A DNA stretch of 64,000 nt from JAQVEM01 sp964610315. GTDB lineage: Bacteria; Actinomycetota; Humimicrobiia; Humimicrobiales; Humimicrobiaceae. The stretch covers positions 1-64,000 of the forward strand of contig CAZSVM010000003.1 in the NCBI GenBank assembly GCA_964610315.1, read 5' to 3'. Under the pieces are notes generated by a model, which was given only the letters and a program-made list of their open reading frames with translations, ran no database searches and was not told the DNA's origin. Positions 18,375 to 27,558 of the stretch are shown here, piece by piece. Numbering within the stretch: the first letter of the stretch is position 1; every line of letters begins with the position of its first letter. Position numbers and translations under genes: made by a program.

Positions 18375-19253
18375 TCAAAACGTAATTGGCCATTTTCTTA
18401 AATACTCAGATTTATCCATAATTTCTAAAACTCTTTTTATTTCATGATAAGATGCACCGGAAATTTCGGCTATTTTGCCGACAGAGTACCTTTTCTCCAG
18501 ACCATATAAAATTATGTCCAGTTTCCGGTAGGGAACGCCTATCATATCTTCATCCATAATTCCTGGTAAAAGATCGGGGCTGGGAGCCTTATTTATAATA
18601 TATTCAGGCAGATTCAGGTAATCTGCCAGAGTAAAAACCTGGGTTTTATAAAATGAAATCAAGGGCATGATATCTGCTATGCTGTCACCATATTTTACAA
18701 AAAATCCCGTCATCCATTCACTCTTATTGGCGCATCCCACAAATAAATAATTATTTAATTCAGCATAATAAAAAAGCAGTACACTCCTTATTCTGTGTTT
18801 TATTCTGTAATAGGCCAATCCTTTACAAAGCTCCCTGTTCGAACTACCGGTAAGATTGGTTATATACAGATCCTTACCCAGGCTTTCAGAAATATTTTTT
18901 CTTTTCTTGGCTATAAATTTTTTAACAATACTTTTTTTAAATAAAAATGAAGGAGGATACATTCTGTAAATTCCGATTAAGGACAAAATAAGTGTAATTT
19001 TCCTGCTTATATATTTTATTTTCAGTTCGTTTGCCAGCCTCACGGCATCTTTTATATTCTTTGAATCCGAATCCCTTTCGGGAAGTATCACCGCCAGAAC
19101 ATTATTATTTCCAATTGCCTGGGAGCATAACTTCAAAACCACCGCAGAATCAATACCACCGCTGAGCCCTACTACTGCTCCCCCTTTTTTAAGTTTTGTT
19201 ACATATTCCCTTATAAAATCCTTTATTTTTTCCGTATTTAACTTTAAATCCAT
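18375..19253 (-). CDS. nadE: Ammonia-dependent NAD+ synthetase
   Basis: Amidates deamido-NAD to NAD+ through an adenylate. 292 residues: PP-loop VVGLSGGIDSAVV near 28-38, the RxR-containing YYRIKHRIRS region, NKSEWMTGFFVKYGD, YKTQV, and PSPDLLPGIMDED followed by YRKLD. There is no glutaminase domain, so ammonia must be supplied directly. The segment around 90-130 is longer and more basic than in short NadE proteins. The only good GGGAGG site lies 22 bases before this ATG, so the true start is uncertain. Confidence 0.88.
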   Translation of the reverse strand: MDLKLNTEKIKDFIREYVTKLKKGGAVVGLSGGIDSAVVLKLCSQAIGNNNVLAVILPERDSDSKNIKDAVRLANELKIKYISRKITLILSLIGIYRMYPPSFLFKKSIVKKFIAKKRKNISESLGKDLYITNLTGSSNRELCKGLAYYRIKHRIRSVLLFYYAELNNYLFVGCANKSEWMTGFFVKYGDSIADIMPLISFYKTQVFTLADYLNLPEYIINKAPSPDLLPGIMDEDMIGVPYRKLDIILYGLEKRYSVGKIAEISGASYHEIKRVLEIMDKSEYLRKWPITF

Positions 19254-19443
19254 ATCTAATATATTAATAGTAATACCTCCCTTAAAATATTATAAATACC
19301 AATCATTATAACAATAGAATAAAATTTGAAATAGTATAAAGCAGATATTTACTAGTTTCCGATATAGTTTCTTTTCCTTATCATCCTGTAATTCTAATAA
19401 ATACGGCTGGTAAAATTATTTATCCGGCTGTCTTTTTAAAAGA

Positions 19444-20118
19444 TTATTTTAGAGTAATAGATTTCAAATAATTATGGGCAAGTCTGGTAGGTTCGGGTAT
19501 CCTGAATTCAGATACGGATAGAGTATATTTAATTGCGGATTCAAGACAGATTTTATTTCCAGCAGAAACAAACACCGGTTTGGTATCAAATCTGGTTCTT
19601 ACTGCAGCGCCAATGATTTCACCTTTGTCAATAACATAATCATAACTTCCCTTCCCTTTATCCAGCCTCAGACTATCATACTGTCCGCAAAGCTTTTTCT
19701 TGGCACAGCCAATTGATGGCAAATTTAAAATTAATCCCATATGAGAAGCCAGGCCTAATCTTCTGGGGTGTGAGTAACCGTGCCCATCGAAAAAAACAAG
19801 ATCAGGGGTATTCTCAATTTTTTTAAAACAACTCTCTACCACTGGTCCTTCCCTGAAGGATAATAATCCCGGTATATATGGAAAATGGGGTTCGGATTGA
19901 AAATATTTTTCTTCTATTACTTCCAGAGAGGGGTAAGAAAAAACAAGTACGGCACATATAAATTTATTTAATTCTCTTACAAACCTGACATCAACACCGG
20001 CGATTTTCCTAATAATTTCAAACCGGTCATGGAGGATAACCTTCTGGGAGAATTCTTTCTGAAGTTTGATTGCAGCTTTATAATCTAAATTCCAGGAATG
20101 ATGTTTTCTTATGATCAT
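19444..20118 (-). CDS. nfi: Endonuclease V (deoxyinosine 3' endonuclease)
   Basis: Repair enzyme that cuts one phosphodiester beyond deoxyinosine. 224 residues. Family signatures: AGVDVRF (first metal Asp), YIPGLLSFREGP (Glu), and FFDGHGYSHPRRLGLASHMG with the second Asp and His; the Tyr-containing wedge is the PYIPG stretch. Monocistronic looking, with 160 bases before and 190 after. No Shine-Dalgarno site is visible at this ATG. Confidence 0.93.
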   Translation of the reverse strand: MIIRKHHSWNLDYKAAIKLQKEFSQKVILHDRFEIIRKIAGVDVRFVRELNKFICAVLVFSYPSLEVIEEKYFQSEPHFPYIPGLLSFREGPVVESCFKKIENTPDLVFFDGHGYSHPRRLGLASHMGLILNLPSIGCAKKKLCGQYDSLRLDKGKGSYDYVIDKGEIIGAAVRTRFDTKPVFVSAGNKICLESAIKYTLSVSEFRIPEPTRLAHNYLKSITLK

Positions 20119-20278
20119 TTTGGTAAATAAGATATTAAAATTTTAAGTATCCAAACCCGCCGTTCCGATATCCAAGTTCCTATTCCAATATAATAAACAA
20201 CATATGAAAAATATCATTACAAATATATTCTTCAATATATCAAAATCATGAAAAAATCCAAAATTAAACAAGCTAATT

Positions 20279-20755
20279 CTAACGGTTTAAAGTTTTCATA
20301 AGACGGGCAATCCTGGAGCCTGCACGAATGCATTCCTTTGAAGCTCTTTCATCAGGAAAGCCTATCGATACAGGGCCGTAATGATCACCCTGCCAATCAC
20401 CCTGTATTATCATTCCATGCATAAACATTGCGTTTAAAATACTAAGTATGGTTGTTTCATTGCCTCCCCCTATCTGTTTGCTGGAAGTAAACGCCGCGCC
20501 AATTTTCCCGTCAAGCTTTCCATGAAATTTTACGGATTCATCAAACAATCTTTTAATTTCAGCAGCCATACATCCATAGTAAGTAGGAGAACCAATAATA
20601 ACAGCATCAAAAACCAGGAGATTATCGGCAGTCACATCTTTGACATCCCGGATTTCCACCTCTACCTTCTCTTTCCTTATACCTTCTGCTATTAACTCTG
20701 CCATTTTCCTGGTATTTCCTCCCCTGGAATAATACACTATCAATGCTTTTAACAT
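20279..20755 (-). CDS. Flavodoxin-family NAD(P)H:quinone reductase-like protein (WrbA type)
   Basis: 158 residues, FMN-binding flavodoxin fold. The phosphate-binding loop SRGGNTRKMAELI follows the first strand LKALIVYYS, SPTYYG near 63-68 lies over the flavin, and GGGNETT lies near 105. Likely reduces quinones or similar acceptors; the substrate is not readable. I start at the ATG with GGAGG 7 bases upstream, giving MLKALIVYY; an upstream start would add nine residues with no support. It is alone on the minus strand. Confidence 0.85.
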   Translation of the reverse strand: MLKALIVYYSRGGNTRKMAELIAEGIRKEKVEVEIRDVKDVTADNLLVFDAVIIGSPTYYGCMAAEIKRLFDESVKFHGKLDGKIGAAFTSSKQIGGGNETTILSILNAMFMHGMIIQGDWQGDHYGPVSIGFPDERASKECIRAGSRIARLMKTLNR

Positions 20756-20907
20756 AGATATACCTCCTATACATAATTTCACTTCAATGGAAGTTAAATT
20801 TATAATTCTTTATAAATCATAGTATTGTCTCAATCAAAATATAATCCAAAAAATAATAATTGGCCAACATAAATAGTATTTTTTCCCCTGTACATAAAAA
20901 CAAATTT

Positions 20908-22041
20908 TTATACTCCCATAACCAGAAGCAAATCATATATATATCCCAGAATAATTCCCCATCCTACTATAAATAGAATATATAGAGTAAGGACCTTTCT
21001 TCTCATAAAAGTTGCCATACCAGCAATAACCCAGGCACTTGTTCCCTGCCCTGTAATCATAAATGCCAGCATTGCTCCGCCGCTTGCACCACCGGTCATC
21101 AACACCTGAATGAGTGGAATGGAGGATTCACCGCTTATATATATAGGTAAGCCGATCAAAGCCGCTAGTGGAACTGCTAAAATATTGTTAGTACTGAACA
21201 AACTTACTATTAATGAAGCCGGTATAAAATAATTAATAATAAAACCTACAGCCACAAAAATAGAGTAAAAAAGCAATATCTGCTTTATACCTACTTTTAT
21301 AAGAGCTTCCGATATTTCCCGCCATTTAATCCTCTTTAAGAATCCTGATAAAATATTTATGCCTGTTTTATTTGTTACAGACTTATAAAAGACTACAGGA
21401 CATGCAGATTGGGTTAAGTTTTTACCGCTTGCTACAGCACAGCACACTTGCGTTCCACGGTATGATTCATTACGAATAACAACATTATCAGCACAGCCAC
21501 AGGTATGGGTCATGGGTTTACCAGCAGGAGCTTTATCACTACAACTGCCAGTTTGCACCTTCGTTTTTTCTGAAAAGCGAGTCTGATTTTTTAAAAAATC
21601 CGTCTTTCTCTCAATTAAATATGTTAGATATCCGGAACCCAGACCAATTACTATAGAGGCTACCAACAGAGCAACTGCGAACTTCAGGCTGATAATACCG
21701 GAAAGCATCACGAAAGCTGTAGGACTCATCAAGGGAGAAGAGGTTAAAAAAGCCATCACCGCTCCCCAGGATAAAGTAGTGGTAAGCATTCCTATAACCA
21801 CTGCCATAGTTCCACAAGCGCAGAATGGGGTAAAAGTTCCAAAAGCTACGCTTGCTGGTATTGAAACTTTGGATTTTCCGAGCAATCTTTGTTTGAGTTT
21901 TTCCGAGTTTATATACACCTTTAAAACTGCAGCAATAATTATAGCTAAACTCAAGGGAATCCAGTTGTGAATAAGACTCTCTATAACTGCGGTGACCGTT
22001 TTGGCCATTATTTCAGAAAACAAGGTTATTAAATTTTCCAT
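20908..22041 (-). CDS. ArsP/DUF318-type permease for thiol-binding metal(loid)s
   Basis: 377 residues with about 8-10 membrane segments. TPFCACGTMA (72-80) near the first helices and the GLPIYISGESSIPL and GQGTSAW segments in the second half fit the DUF318 permease family, which includes organoarsenical exporters. Between the two halves a soluble loop (about 155-215) holds C167, C181, C183, C200, C201 and C214, a metal-binding look. The arsR gene lies upstream, with the same palindromic operator before both genes. Substrate inferred: arsenic, copper, zinc or another soft ion. Confidence 0.82.
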   Translation of the reverse strand: MENLITLFSEIMAKTVTAVIESLIHNWIPLSLAIIIAAVLKVYINSEKLKQRLLGKSKVSIPASVAFGTFTPFCACGTMAVVIGMLTTTLSWGAVMAFLTSSPLMSPTAFVMLSGIISLKFAVALLVASIVIGLGSGYLTYLIERKTDFLKNQTRFSEKTKVQTGSCSDKAPAGKPMTHTCGCADNVVIRNESYRGTQVCCAVASGKNLTQSACPVVFYKSVTNKTGINILSGFLKRIKWREISEALIKVGIKQILLFYSIFVAVGFIINYFIPASLIVSLFSTNNILAVPLAALIGLPIYISGESSIPLIQVLMTGGASGGAMLAFMITGQGTSAWVIAGMATFMRRKVLTLYILFIVGWGIILGYIYDLLLVMGV

Positions 22042-22059
22042 GTTTTTTATCCTTTCTAC

Positions 22060-22075
22060 ATCGTATATTTACGAT
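22060..22075. promoter_or_regulatory. ArsR operator copy 2, before the permease
   Basis: ATCGTA-N4-TACGAT, the same core as the operator before arsR. It sits 19 bases upstream of the permease ATG and just after a possible TATAAT on the minus strand. The permease may have its own repressed promoter. Confidence 0.65.
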
Positions 22076-22116
22076 ATTATAATTTAAAAAAAATTCTTTC
22101 ACCCATAATCATCCTG

Positions 22117-22434
22117 TCATGAAGATTCTTGCGGATACAAGTCTTTTTTTAATTCTTTCAAATATTTGTCAACAACTTTAGTATTTAGAAAATAACAGCT
22201 CCATAGATCTCTTTTTTCCTTATAAATTATCCCGGCTTTCATAAGTACCGCCAGGTGCTGTGAAACAGTTGACTGGGCAAGACCGGTAAATTTAACCACA
22301 TCACCGACACTTACTCCGTTTTCATAATATTCAATTCTGTTACAGCAGGTAGAAATTGATTTATCCTTAAGTGACTTAACAAGCTGATAGCGTATTTTAT
22401 TACCTAAAGCATTACAAATAGCTGCCACATCCAT
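22117..22434 (-). CDS. ArsR-family metal-sensing repressor
   Basis: 105 residues, winged helix. HTH core VGDVVKFTGLAQSTVSQHLAVLMKAG around 44-69, then the wing IIYKEKRDLWSCYFL. Cys29-Cys30 (STCCNR) together with Cys7 and Cys84 are candidate thiol ligands, different from the ELCVCDL box of classical ArsR. It heads a two-gene unit with the permease, separated by 75 bases containing an operator. It would be released by soft metal ions or arsenite. GAGAGGTG precedes the ATG. Confidence 0.88.
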   Translation of the reverse strand: MDVAAICNALGNKIRYQLVKSLKDKSISTCCNRIEYYENGVSVGDVVKFTGLAQSTVSQHLAVLMKAGIIYKEKRDLWSCYFLNTKVVDKYLKELKKDLYPQESS

Positions 22435-22469
22435 TCTTTTTCACCTCTCTAATGTATTATGTCCATAAT

Positions 22470-22498
22470 ATTATATCGTAATTTTACGATATAATCAA
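22470..22498 (-). promoter_or_regulatory. arsR promoter with operator inside the -35/-10 spacer
   Basis: On the minus strand, TTGATT (22493-22498) is 17 bases from TATAAT (22470-22475). The 10-bp inverted repeat TTATATCGTA-N4-TACGATATAA (22471-22494) fills the spacer, so a bound dimer would block RNA polymerase. It shares ATCGTA-N4-TACGAT with the second site at 22060. Confidence 0.75.
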
Positions 22499-22601
22499 TA
22501 AAAATTTTAAAAGATTTTTTTATACCGCAGCTATTTATATTTATTACGGTTATAAATAATAAGGAGGGATATTTTTTACCAATTTAGAAGCAGTCCCAGT
22601 T

Positions 22602-23822
22602 TTAAATCTCACTGCAGAATTTTTCTATTCTGTTCAGCCCTTCTTCAATTTTTTCCATTGATGCTGCATAGCTAATCCTTATGTATCCTTCAGCTCCAAA
22701 AGCTCCGCCCGGAACAACTGCTACATTTGCTTTTTCCAATAGTGAATCGGCAAAATCAAAAGAATTTTTTATCTTATTTCCAAAAAAACTGGATACTTTC
22801 GGAAATATATAGAAAGCACCTTCGGGAAGGGTACACTCCATTCCCTCTATGGAAGAAATCCTGTCATATATGTAATTTCTTCTCTTCTCATACTCCTTCC
22901 TCATTGTTTCTACGGAATCCTGATTTCCGTTAAGTGCTTCTAGGGCTGCCCATTGGGCTATGGAACAGGGATTGGATGTTGACTGATCCTGTACTTTAGT
23001 CATCTGCTTTATTATCCTGCCGTCAGCTCCGCAGTAGCCGATCCTCCAACCAGTCATGGCATAAGTTTTGGATACTGCATTCACGGTAATGGTTATGGAT
23101 TTAAGCTCATTGCTGAACGATGCTATGCTGTGATGTTCTTTACTGCCATGTAGGAACTTCTCATATACCTCATCCGAAATTATATAAATATTATTTTCGA
23201 GGCAGATTTTACCAATCTCTTCAAGCTCTTTTCTGGTATAAACCACACCGGTGGGATTATTGGGGTTGTTTAAAATAAAAAGCTTCACTCTGTCCTTTCC
23301 ATTTTCTTTTACCCCGGCAGATTTAGAAATTATATAATTAAAATTTTCTATATCTATTTTTAGATCCTTTTTAAAATCGACAAACTCAGGGATACCTCCC
23401 GAAAGTATAACCTGTTGGGTATAACTCACCCAGAAAGGCCTGGGAATTATAACCACATCATCTGGATCAATAAAAACTCTTACAATATCGTCCAGCACAT
23501 GTTTGGCTCCATTTCCAACCAGAATATTACCGGTTTCATAATCGATATGGTTATCTCTTTTGAACTTGTTTACAATTGCATTTTTGAGTTCATTTATTCC
23601 GGTGCTTGCCGTATATCTTGTCTTATTTTCATCGATAGCTTCCTTACCTGCATCTTTTATATTGAGAGGGGTATTAAAGTCAGGCTGACCAATTCCAAAC
23701 CTTATTATTGATTTGCCTTCTTTTTTTAATTCAGCATCCAGCTCATCTGCTTTTCTTTCCAGCGCGAACGTTGGGCTCTCTTCAACTTTTAAAATCCTTT
23801 CCGCAAAATTCCGGTCTAACAT
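22602..23822 (-). CDS. Class I PLP aminotransferase (aspartate aminotransferase-like)
   Basis: 406 residues, fold-type I. GIGQPDFNTP near 45, LNNPNNPTGVVY with the PLP-phosphate Asn, SDEVYEKF, and the Schiff-base Lys in VNAVSKTYAMTGWRIGY near 240. The C-terminal RISYAAS holds the carboxylate-binding Arg. Best fit is an aspartate or related aminotransferase; it might also serve as histidinol-phosphate aminotransferase, which the his operon lacks, but it is not a clear HisC. GAGGTGG precedes the ATG. Alone on its strand. Confidence 0.88.
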   Translation of the reverse strand: MLDRNFAERILKVEESPTFALERKADELDAELKKEGKSIIRFGIGQPDFNTPLNIKDAGKEAIDENKTRYTASTGINELKNAIVNKFKRDNHIDYETGNILVGNGAKHVLDDIVRVFIDPDDVVIIPRPFWVSYTQQVILSGGIPEFVDFKKDLKIDIENFNYIISKSAGVKENGKDRVKLFILNNPNNPTGVVYTRKELEEIGKICLENNIYIISDEVYEKFLHGSKEHHSIASFSNELKSITITVNAVSKTYAMTGWRIGYCGADGRIIKQMTKVQDQSTSNPCSIAQWAALEALNGNQDSVETMRKEYEKRRNYIYDRISSIEGMECTLPEGAFYIFPKVSSFFGNKIKNSFDFADSLLEKANVAVVPGGAFGAEGYIRISYAASMEKIEEGLNRIEKFCSEI

Positions 23823-23953
23823 TTATGCCACCTCCACTATTTTAAATGAATATCCGGTGTAATATTATATAATCATAATTGGATTTATAAAATGAGTTTT
23901 ATCCTTTGTGGCAGTAAAGGATAAGGACTTGCTTGCAAAAAACATATTTTAGT

Positions 23954-24370
23954 TTATTCTCCTATAACCTGTATGAAAATATCCCGTGAGCGCGGCCTGT
24001 TATCATGGTCAATAACTACTATCTGCTGCCAAGTACCAAGAACCGGTTCTCCACCGGACAGCGGTATGGTAATACCGGGACCCATAAATGTAGCGCGCAT
24101 ATGTGAAAATCCGTTATCGTCACCCCATGTCTGTGAATGCCTGGTGTGCTTACTGCTGGGAATAAATTCTTCCAGCTGCTGGCGTACATCTTCAACCAGG
24201 GCAGGTTCATATTCTATGGTTGAAACGGAAGCGGTAGAGCCAATGGCAAAGACGCTTATCAGTCCGTCCTTTATGCCAGACTGCCGGGAAACGCTTTTTA
24301 CCCGGTCAGTTATATTTTTAATATCCGAAAATCCTTCGGTAGACAGGGTTATCTTCTTTCCATATACCAT
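23954..24370 (-). CDS. YjbQ / UPF0047 family protein
   Basis: 138 residues. Typical family features: GSTASVSTIEYEP and the C-terminal LGTWQQIVVIDHDNRPR with Asp/His, plus HSQTWGDDNGFSHMRAT. Members have been described as weak thiamine-phosphate synthases, with a real role still unclear. I start at the internal ATG behind GAGAGG, not 25 codons earlier, since the family begins near VYGKKITLST. Confidence 0.88.
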   Translation of the reverse strand: MVYGKKITLSTEGFSDIKNITDRVKSVSRQSGIKDGLISVFAIGSTASVSTIEYEPALVEDVRQQLEEFIPSSKHTRHSQTWGDDNGFSHMRATFMGPGITIPLSGGEPVLGTWQQIVVIDHDNRPRSRDIFIQVIGE

Positions 24371-24454
24371 AGTATTTTCCTCTCTGCTTAAATTTAATAT
24401 AGTTTCAGACCTGAAATATACCACTTTTTTATTAGAATATTTCAATAAATTCTG

Positions 24455-25045
24455 CTAAGCTTTTTCAGCCTCACTTTTCTTGATGTAATTGCCAATTATT
24501 CTTTCGACAAAAGGTATCATAAAGGTTATGAAAACAATAATCAGAGTTCCATAAGAATAATCATACCAACTATACTTAACAAAAGGACCCCCCAGGGCAA
24601 ATGCCCAGCCAAAAAAAGCAATAGGTGCAACTATTGCTCGAAATTTTATACCTTTTGGATTTTCGGTCCTTTCCTCTTTACTCTTTCCAAACCATATTTC
24701 AAATGGAGTGATAAACACACAAAAAGCTATTACTGCCCAGGATACCCAGGTTTTCATAACATCCGATGCCAAAACGATACCTGTAATTGCAATATATAAG
24801 GCAATAATATCTCGAGGGATATATTCCAATAATCTTTTGATATAACTATCCGGATCTTCTTTTTCTTTTTTTATTTCTAACCCGGGAGCTGCTTCTCCCG
24901 CTTTTATATAATCCATTCCCTTTGTATGTAACTTTAGTTTAGCTGTTTCTTTAAACAAAATACTTTTTCCTTTTTTAAACTCTATTTTTTCAACTAATTT
25001 TGGATAATCCAAAGGTGATTTTACTGAAGATATCCATCCAGCCAT
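24455..25045 (-). CDS. Unknown membrane protein, 196 residues
   Basis: I do not recognise this gene. Residues 1-75 are soluble and basic-charged; four hydrophobic segments follow, about 83-100, 105-125, 138-158 and 165-185, ending in a short charged tail. Pairs of Trp, Tyr and Pro occur around the third helix (FGWAFALGGPF). The start is fixed by AGGAGG 6 bases before the ATG. An inverted repeat lies 60-odd bases upstream. A stand-alone gene between yjbQ and the leucine block. Confidence 0.75.
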   Translation of the reverse strand: MAGWISSVKSPLDYPKLVEKIEFKKGKSILFKETAKLKLHTKGMDYIKAGEAAPGLEIKKEKEDPDSYIKRLLEYIPRDIIALYIAITGIVLASDVMKTWVSWAVIAFCVFITPFEIWFGKSKEERTENPKGIKFRAIVAPIAFFGWAFALGGPFVKYSWYDYSYGTLIIVFITFMIPFVERIIGNYIKKSEAEKA

Positions 25046-25467
25046 GATTAACCTCCTTTTTATATTAGTTAACATTTTTTAATTATCTAATTCTATACTA
25101 CTGCCATTATACTATTACTATAATAGTATAAAAGAACTCCTCCTATTATTTAATACTTGTCAATAATATAATATATAACCACTCAATTTTAAATGTAAAA
25201 TATTATGCTATTAATTATTCCAATCCCTGCCTCAGGTAAAAATCACCCTGGCAAGAATCTCTCTATAAAGATACTTGGGGATATTTCCAATGGTAAGACA
25301 TTTGGTATAATTTCCGTTATAGTCTTCCGGGAATTATTATACCGATTCCACTTACTTAACCTGTTCGTTGATAAACATTTTGAAATTTTTAAAAATATAA
25401 AGAATTACTTGTATTCCAAATAACTCCCTAAGCAATTCTGCGGAATTCTAAAAGCTTTCTTTATAAG
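25046..25467. other. Intergenic region of 422 bases with an inverted repeat
   Basis: Holds the 5' region of the unknown membrane protein gene and the 3' region of cimA. TATACTATTA-CTA-TAATAGTATA (25108-25130) is a perfect 10-bp inverted repeat that overlaps a TATAAT on the minus strand, so it may be an operator. A 72-codon plus-strand reading frame at 25205-25423 has no start signal or recognisable features and is rejected. No clear terminator for cimA. Confidence 0.5.
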
Positions 25468-27054
25468 TCATTTATTTTTTTCCACATGCATAAGACCGTA
25501 TATAACACTATCTTCCAGTGCCTGCCAGCTGGCTTCTATTATATTTTCCGATACCCCTATAGTTCCCCAGCTTTTTTCTCCGTCTGAAGATTCGATCAAA
25601 ACTCTTACCACTGCACCAGTGCCCTTCTTTTCATTCAGTACCCTAACCTTGAAATCTGTAAGGGTTATTTTTGACAGGGCAGGATAACAGCTCTGAATTG
25701 CCTTCCTTAAAGCTCTGTCCAGGGCATTAACCGGGCCATTACCTTCGGCAGTTTCGATTATCCTGTTTCCATTTATCTGTACCTTCACCGTAGCTTCAGA
25801 CATCATGCTGCCACTTTCCTTTTTCTCATTTAGTACTCTGAAACTTTCCAGCTTAAAGAATTTTTTCTTTACTCCGGTAACTTCTTTAACCAGAAGTTCA
25901 AAACTTCCATCGGCAGCCTCAAACTGATAACCCTTATGCTCCATATTCTGAACCCTGTTTAAAATCTCGCTAACTCTTTTCAAATCATTTTCCAGATTAA
26001 TTCCAAATTCTTTTGCTTTAAGAATTATAGATTTCTTTCCGGAAAGCTCTGAAATCAATATTTCTCTGGTATTACCAACCATCCCCGGATCTATATGTTC
26101 AAATGCCTCCGATAATTTACTTACCCCACTTACATGCATGCCACCTTTATGAGTAAAAGCATTACGCCCCACAAAAGGCTGGCCCGGATTGGCAATCTGA
26201 TTGGCAGTTTCACTTACAAACCTCGAAAGACTGGTTAAATGTTTCAAGCTGTCTTCTTTCAGGCAGCTTCTGTTCAATTTTAACTCCATATTGGGAATTA
26301 TCTGACATAAATCTGCATTACCGCATCTTTCTCCATAACCGTTTATGGTTCCATGCACCATCTTTATTCCTTTTTTTACCGCTATTATGGTGTTGGCAAC
26401 GGCACACCCGCTGTCATTATGAAAATGTACCCCAAACGTTGCTTTGACTTCCCTTTTCACCTTATCTATTATTCCTATAACCTCATCGGGAAGCATACCT
26501 CCGTTGGTATCACAAAGGCACAAGTAATCTGCTCCTGCTTCCAGAGCCGCTTTCAAGGTTTTCATTGCATACTTTTGATCTTCCTTAAAACCGTCAAAAA
26601 AATGCTCCGCATCAAAAATAACTTCGGGGAAATATTTCTTTAAATACTCTATAGAATCCGAAATCATACTTAAATTGTTCTCAAGGGTGGTTTCCACAAC
26701 CTTTAGGGCATGAAGTGAAGATGATTTACCCACAATACAGACAGCATCCGCACCTGATTGAATCAATTGTTTCAGGTTATTATCATCCTCTGCTTTGACA
26801 CTTTTATACCTGGTCATTCCAAATGCAACTATTTTGGAATACTGAAATTTCCTGCCCTTTAGTTTATCGAATAATTCCATTTCTTTTGGATTAGAAACAG
26901 GAAACCCGGCCTCAATGTAGTCAATACCAATATCATCGAATCTTTCGATAAGCTGTAATTTGTCATTGACCGAAAAAGATATGTCAGCCCTCTGGGCACC
27001 GTCCCTTAAAGTAGTATCCAGTATATATATCTTATTTTGCAGGTTGCTATTCAT
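25468..27054 (-). CDS. cimA: (R)-citramalate synthase
   Basis: Condenses pyruvate and acetyl-CoA to citramalate, the threonine-independent entry to isoleucine. 528 residues. N-terminal HMGL-like barrel with DTTLRDGAQRADISFS (the isopropylmalate synthases read DGEQ), metal HFHNDSGCAVAN, and GNADLCQIIPN; the C-terminal third is a LeuA-type allosteric dimerisation domain with a GPVNALDRALR stretch. It begins directly at the leuD stop, so is the last gene of the leuA-CD-cimA group. Citramalate versus isopropylmalate preference is inferred from DGAQ and from the presence of a second synthase. Confidence 0.92.
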   Translation of the reverse strand: MNSNLQNKIYILDTTLRDGAQRADISFSVNDKLQLIERFDDIGIDYIEAGFPVSNPKEMELFDKLKGRKFQYSKIVAFGMTRYKSVKAEDDNNLKQLIQSGADAVCIVGKSSSLHALKVVETTLENNLSMISDSIEYLKKYFPEVIFDAEHFFDGFKEDQKYAMKTLKAALEAGADYLCLCDTNGGMLPDEVIGIIDKVKREVKATFGVHFHNDSGCAVANTIIAVKKGIKMVHGTINGYGERCGNADLCQIIPNMELKLNRSCLKEDSLKHLTSLSRFVSETANQIANPGQPFVGRNAFTHKGGMHVSGVSKLSEAFEHIDPGMVGNTREILISELSGKKSIILKAKEFGINLENDLKRVSEILNRVQNMEHKGYQFEAADGSFELLVKEVTGVKKKFFKLESFRVLNEKKESGSMMSEATVKVQINGNRIIETAEGNGPVNALDRALRKAIQSCYPALSKITLTDFKVRVLNEKKGTGAVVRVLIESSDGEKSWGTIGVSENIIEASWQALEDSVIYGLMHVEKNK

Positions 27055-27558
27055 TTACCGGCTCTCTTTCCTTATATTCTCCCTGGTAAAATTTATATAA
27101 CCGCCGCCTTTTATTATTCCCTGTATAAAATCAGGAAGCGGTTTTACCTCAAATATTTTATCTCTTGTAATATCTTTAATTATGCCGCTGTCTAAATCTA
27201 TTTCCACTTCATCCCCGTCTTCTATGAAATTACCGGCTTCGCCACTTATTATAACCGGGAGCCCTATATTTATGGCATTTCTAAAGAATATCCGGGCAAA
27301 AGATACAGCTATTACGGCCTTTACTCCACTTGCTTTAATGGACAGCGGAGCATGTTCCCTGGAAGAACCGCAGCCAAAATTACTGCCTGCTACTATTATT
27401 TTTCTTTCCTTAACTTTTTCCTTGAAATCCTTATCCAGATCCTCGAAACAATGTGAAGCCAGCTCTCTATCATCTATGGTATTAAGGTATCTGGCCGGTA
27501 TTATCACGTCAGTGTTGACATTATTCCCGTATTTTATAACTTTTTCTCTTATTACCAT
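27055..27558 (-). CDS. leuD: 3-isopropylmalate dehydratase small subunit
   Basis: Swivelling domain subunit of isopropylmalate/citramalate isomerase. 167 residues, the short archaeal-type length. GNNVNTDVIIPARYL at the start and GSNFGCGSSREHAP near 57-71 are diagnostic. The ATG overlaps the leuC stop as TAATG, so translation is coupled. LeuCD likely serves both leucine and citramalate-derived isoleucine, since only one set is present here. Confidence 0.95.
   Translation of the reverse strand: MVIREKVIKYGNNVNTDVIIPARYLNTIDDRELASHCFEDLDKDFKEKVKERKIIVAGSNFGCGSSREHAPLSIKASGVKAVIAVSFARIFFRNAINIGLPVIISGEAGNFIEDGDEVEIDLDSGIIKDITRDKIFEVKPLPDFIQGIIKGGGYINFTRENIRKESR

Noticed and set aside
22602..23822. 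HisC (histidinol-phosphate aminotransferase) for the class I aminotransferase
   Set aside because: Motifs fit an aspartate-type enzyme, and it is not with the his genes. A HisC role cannot be excluded but is not supported.
25205..25423. 72-codon plus-strand reading frame in the cimA-membrane protein gap
   Set aside because: No Shine-Dalgarno site, no recognised motif and low-complexity composition; it looks like chance in A+T-rich DNA.
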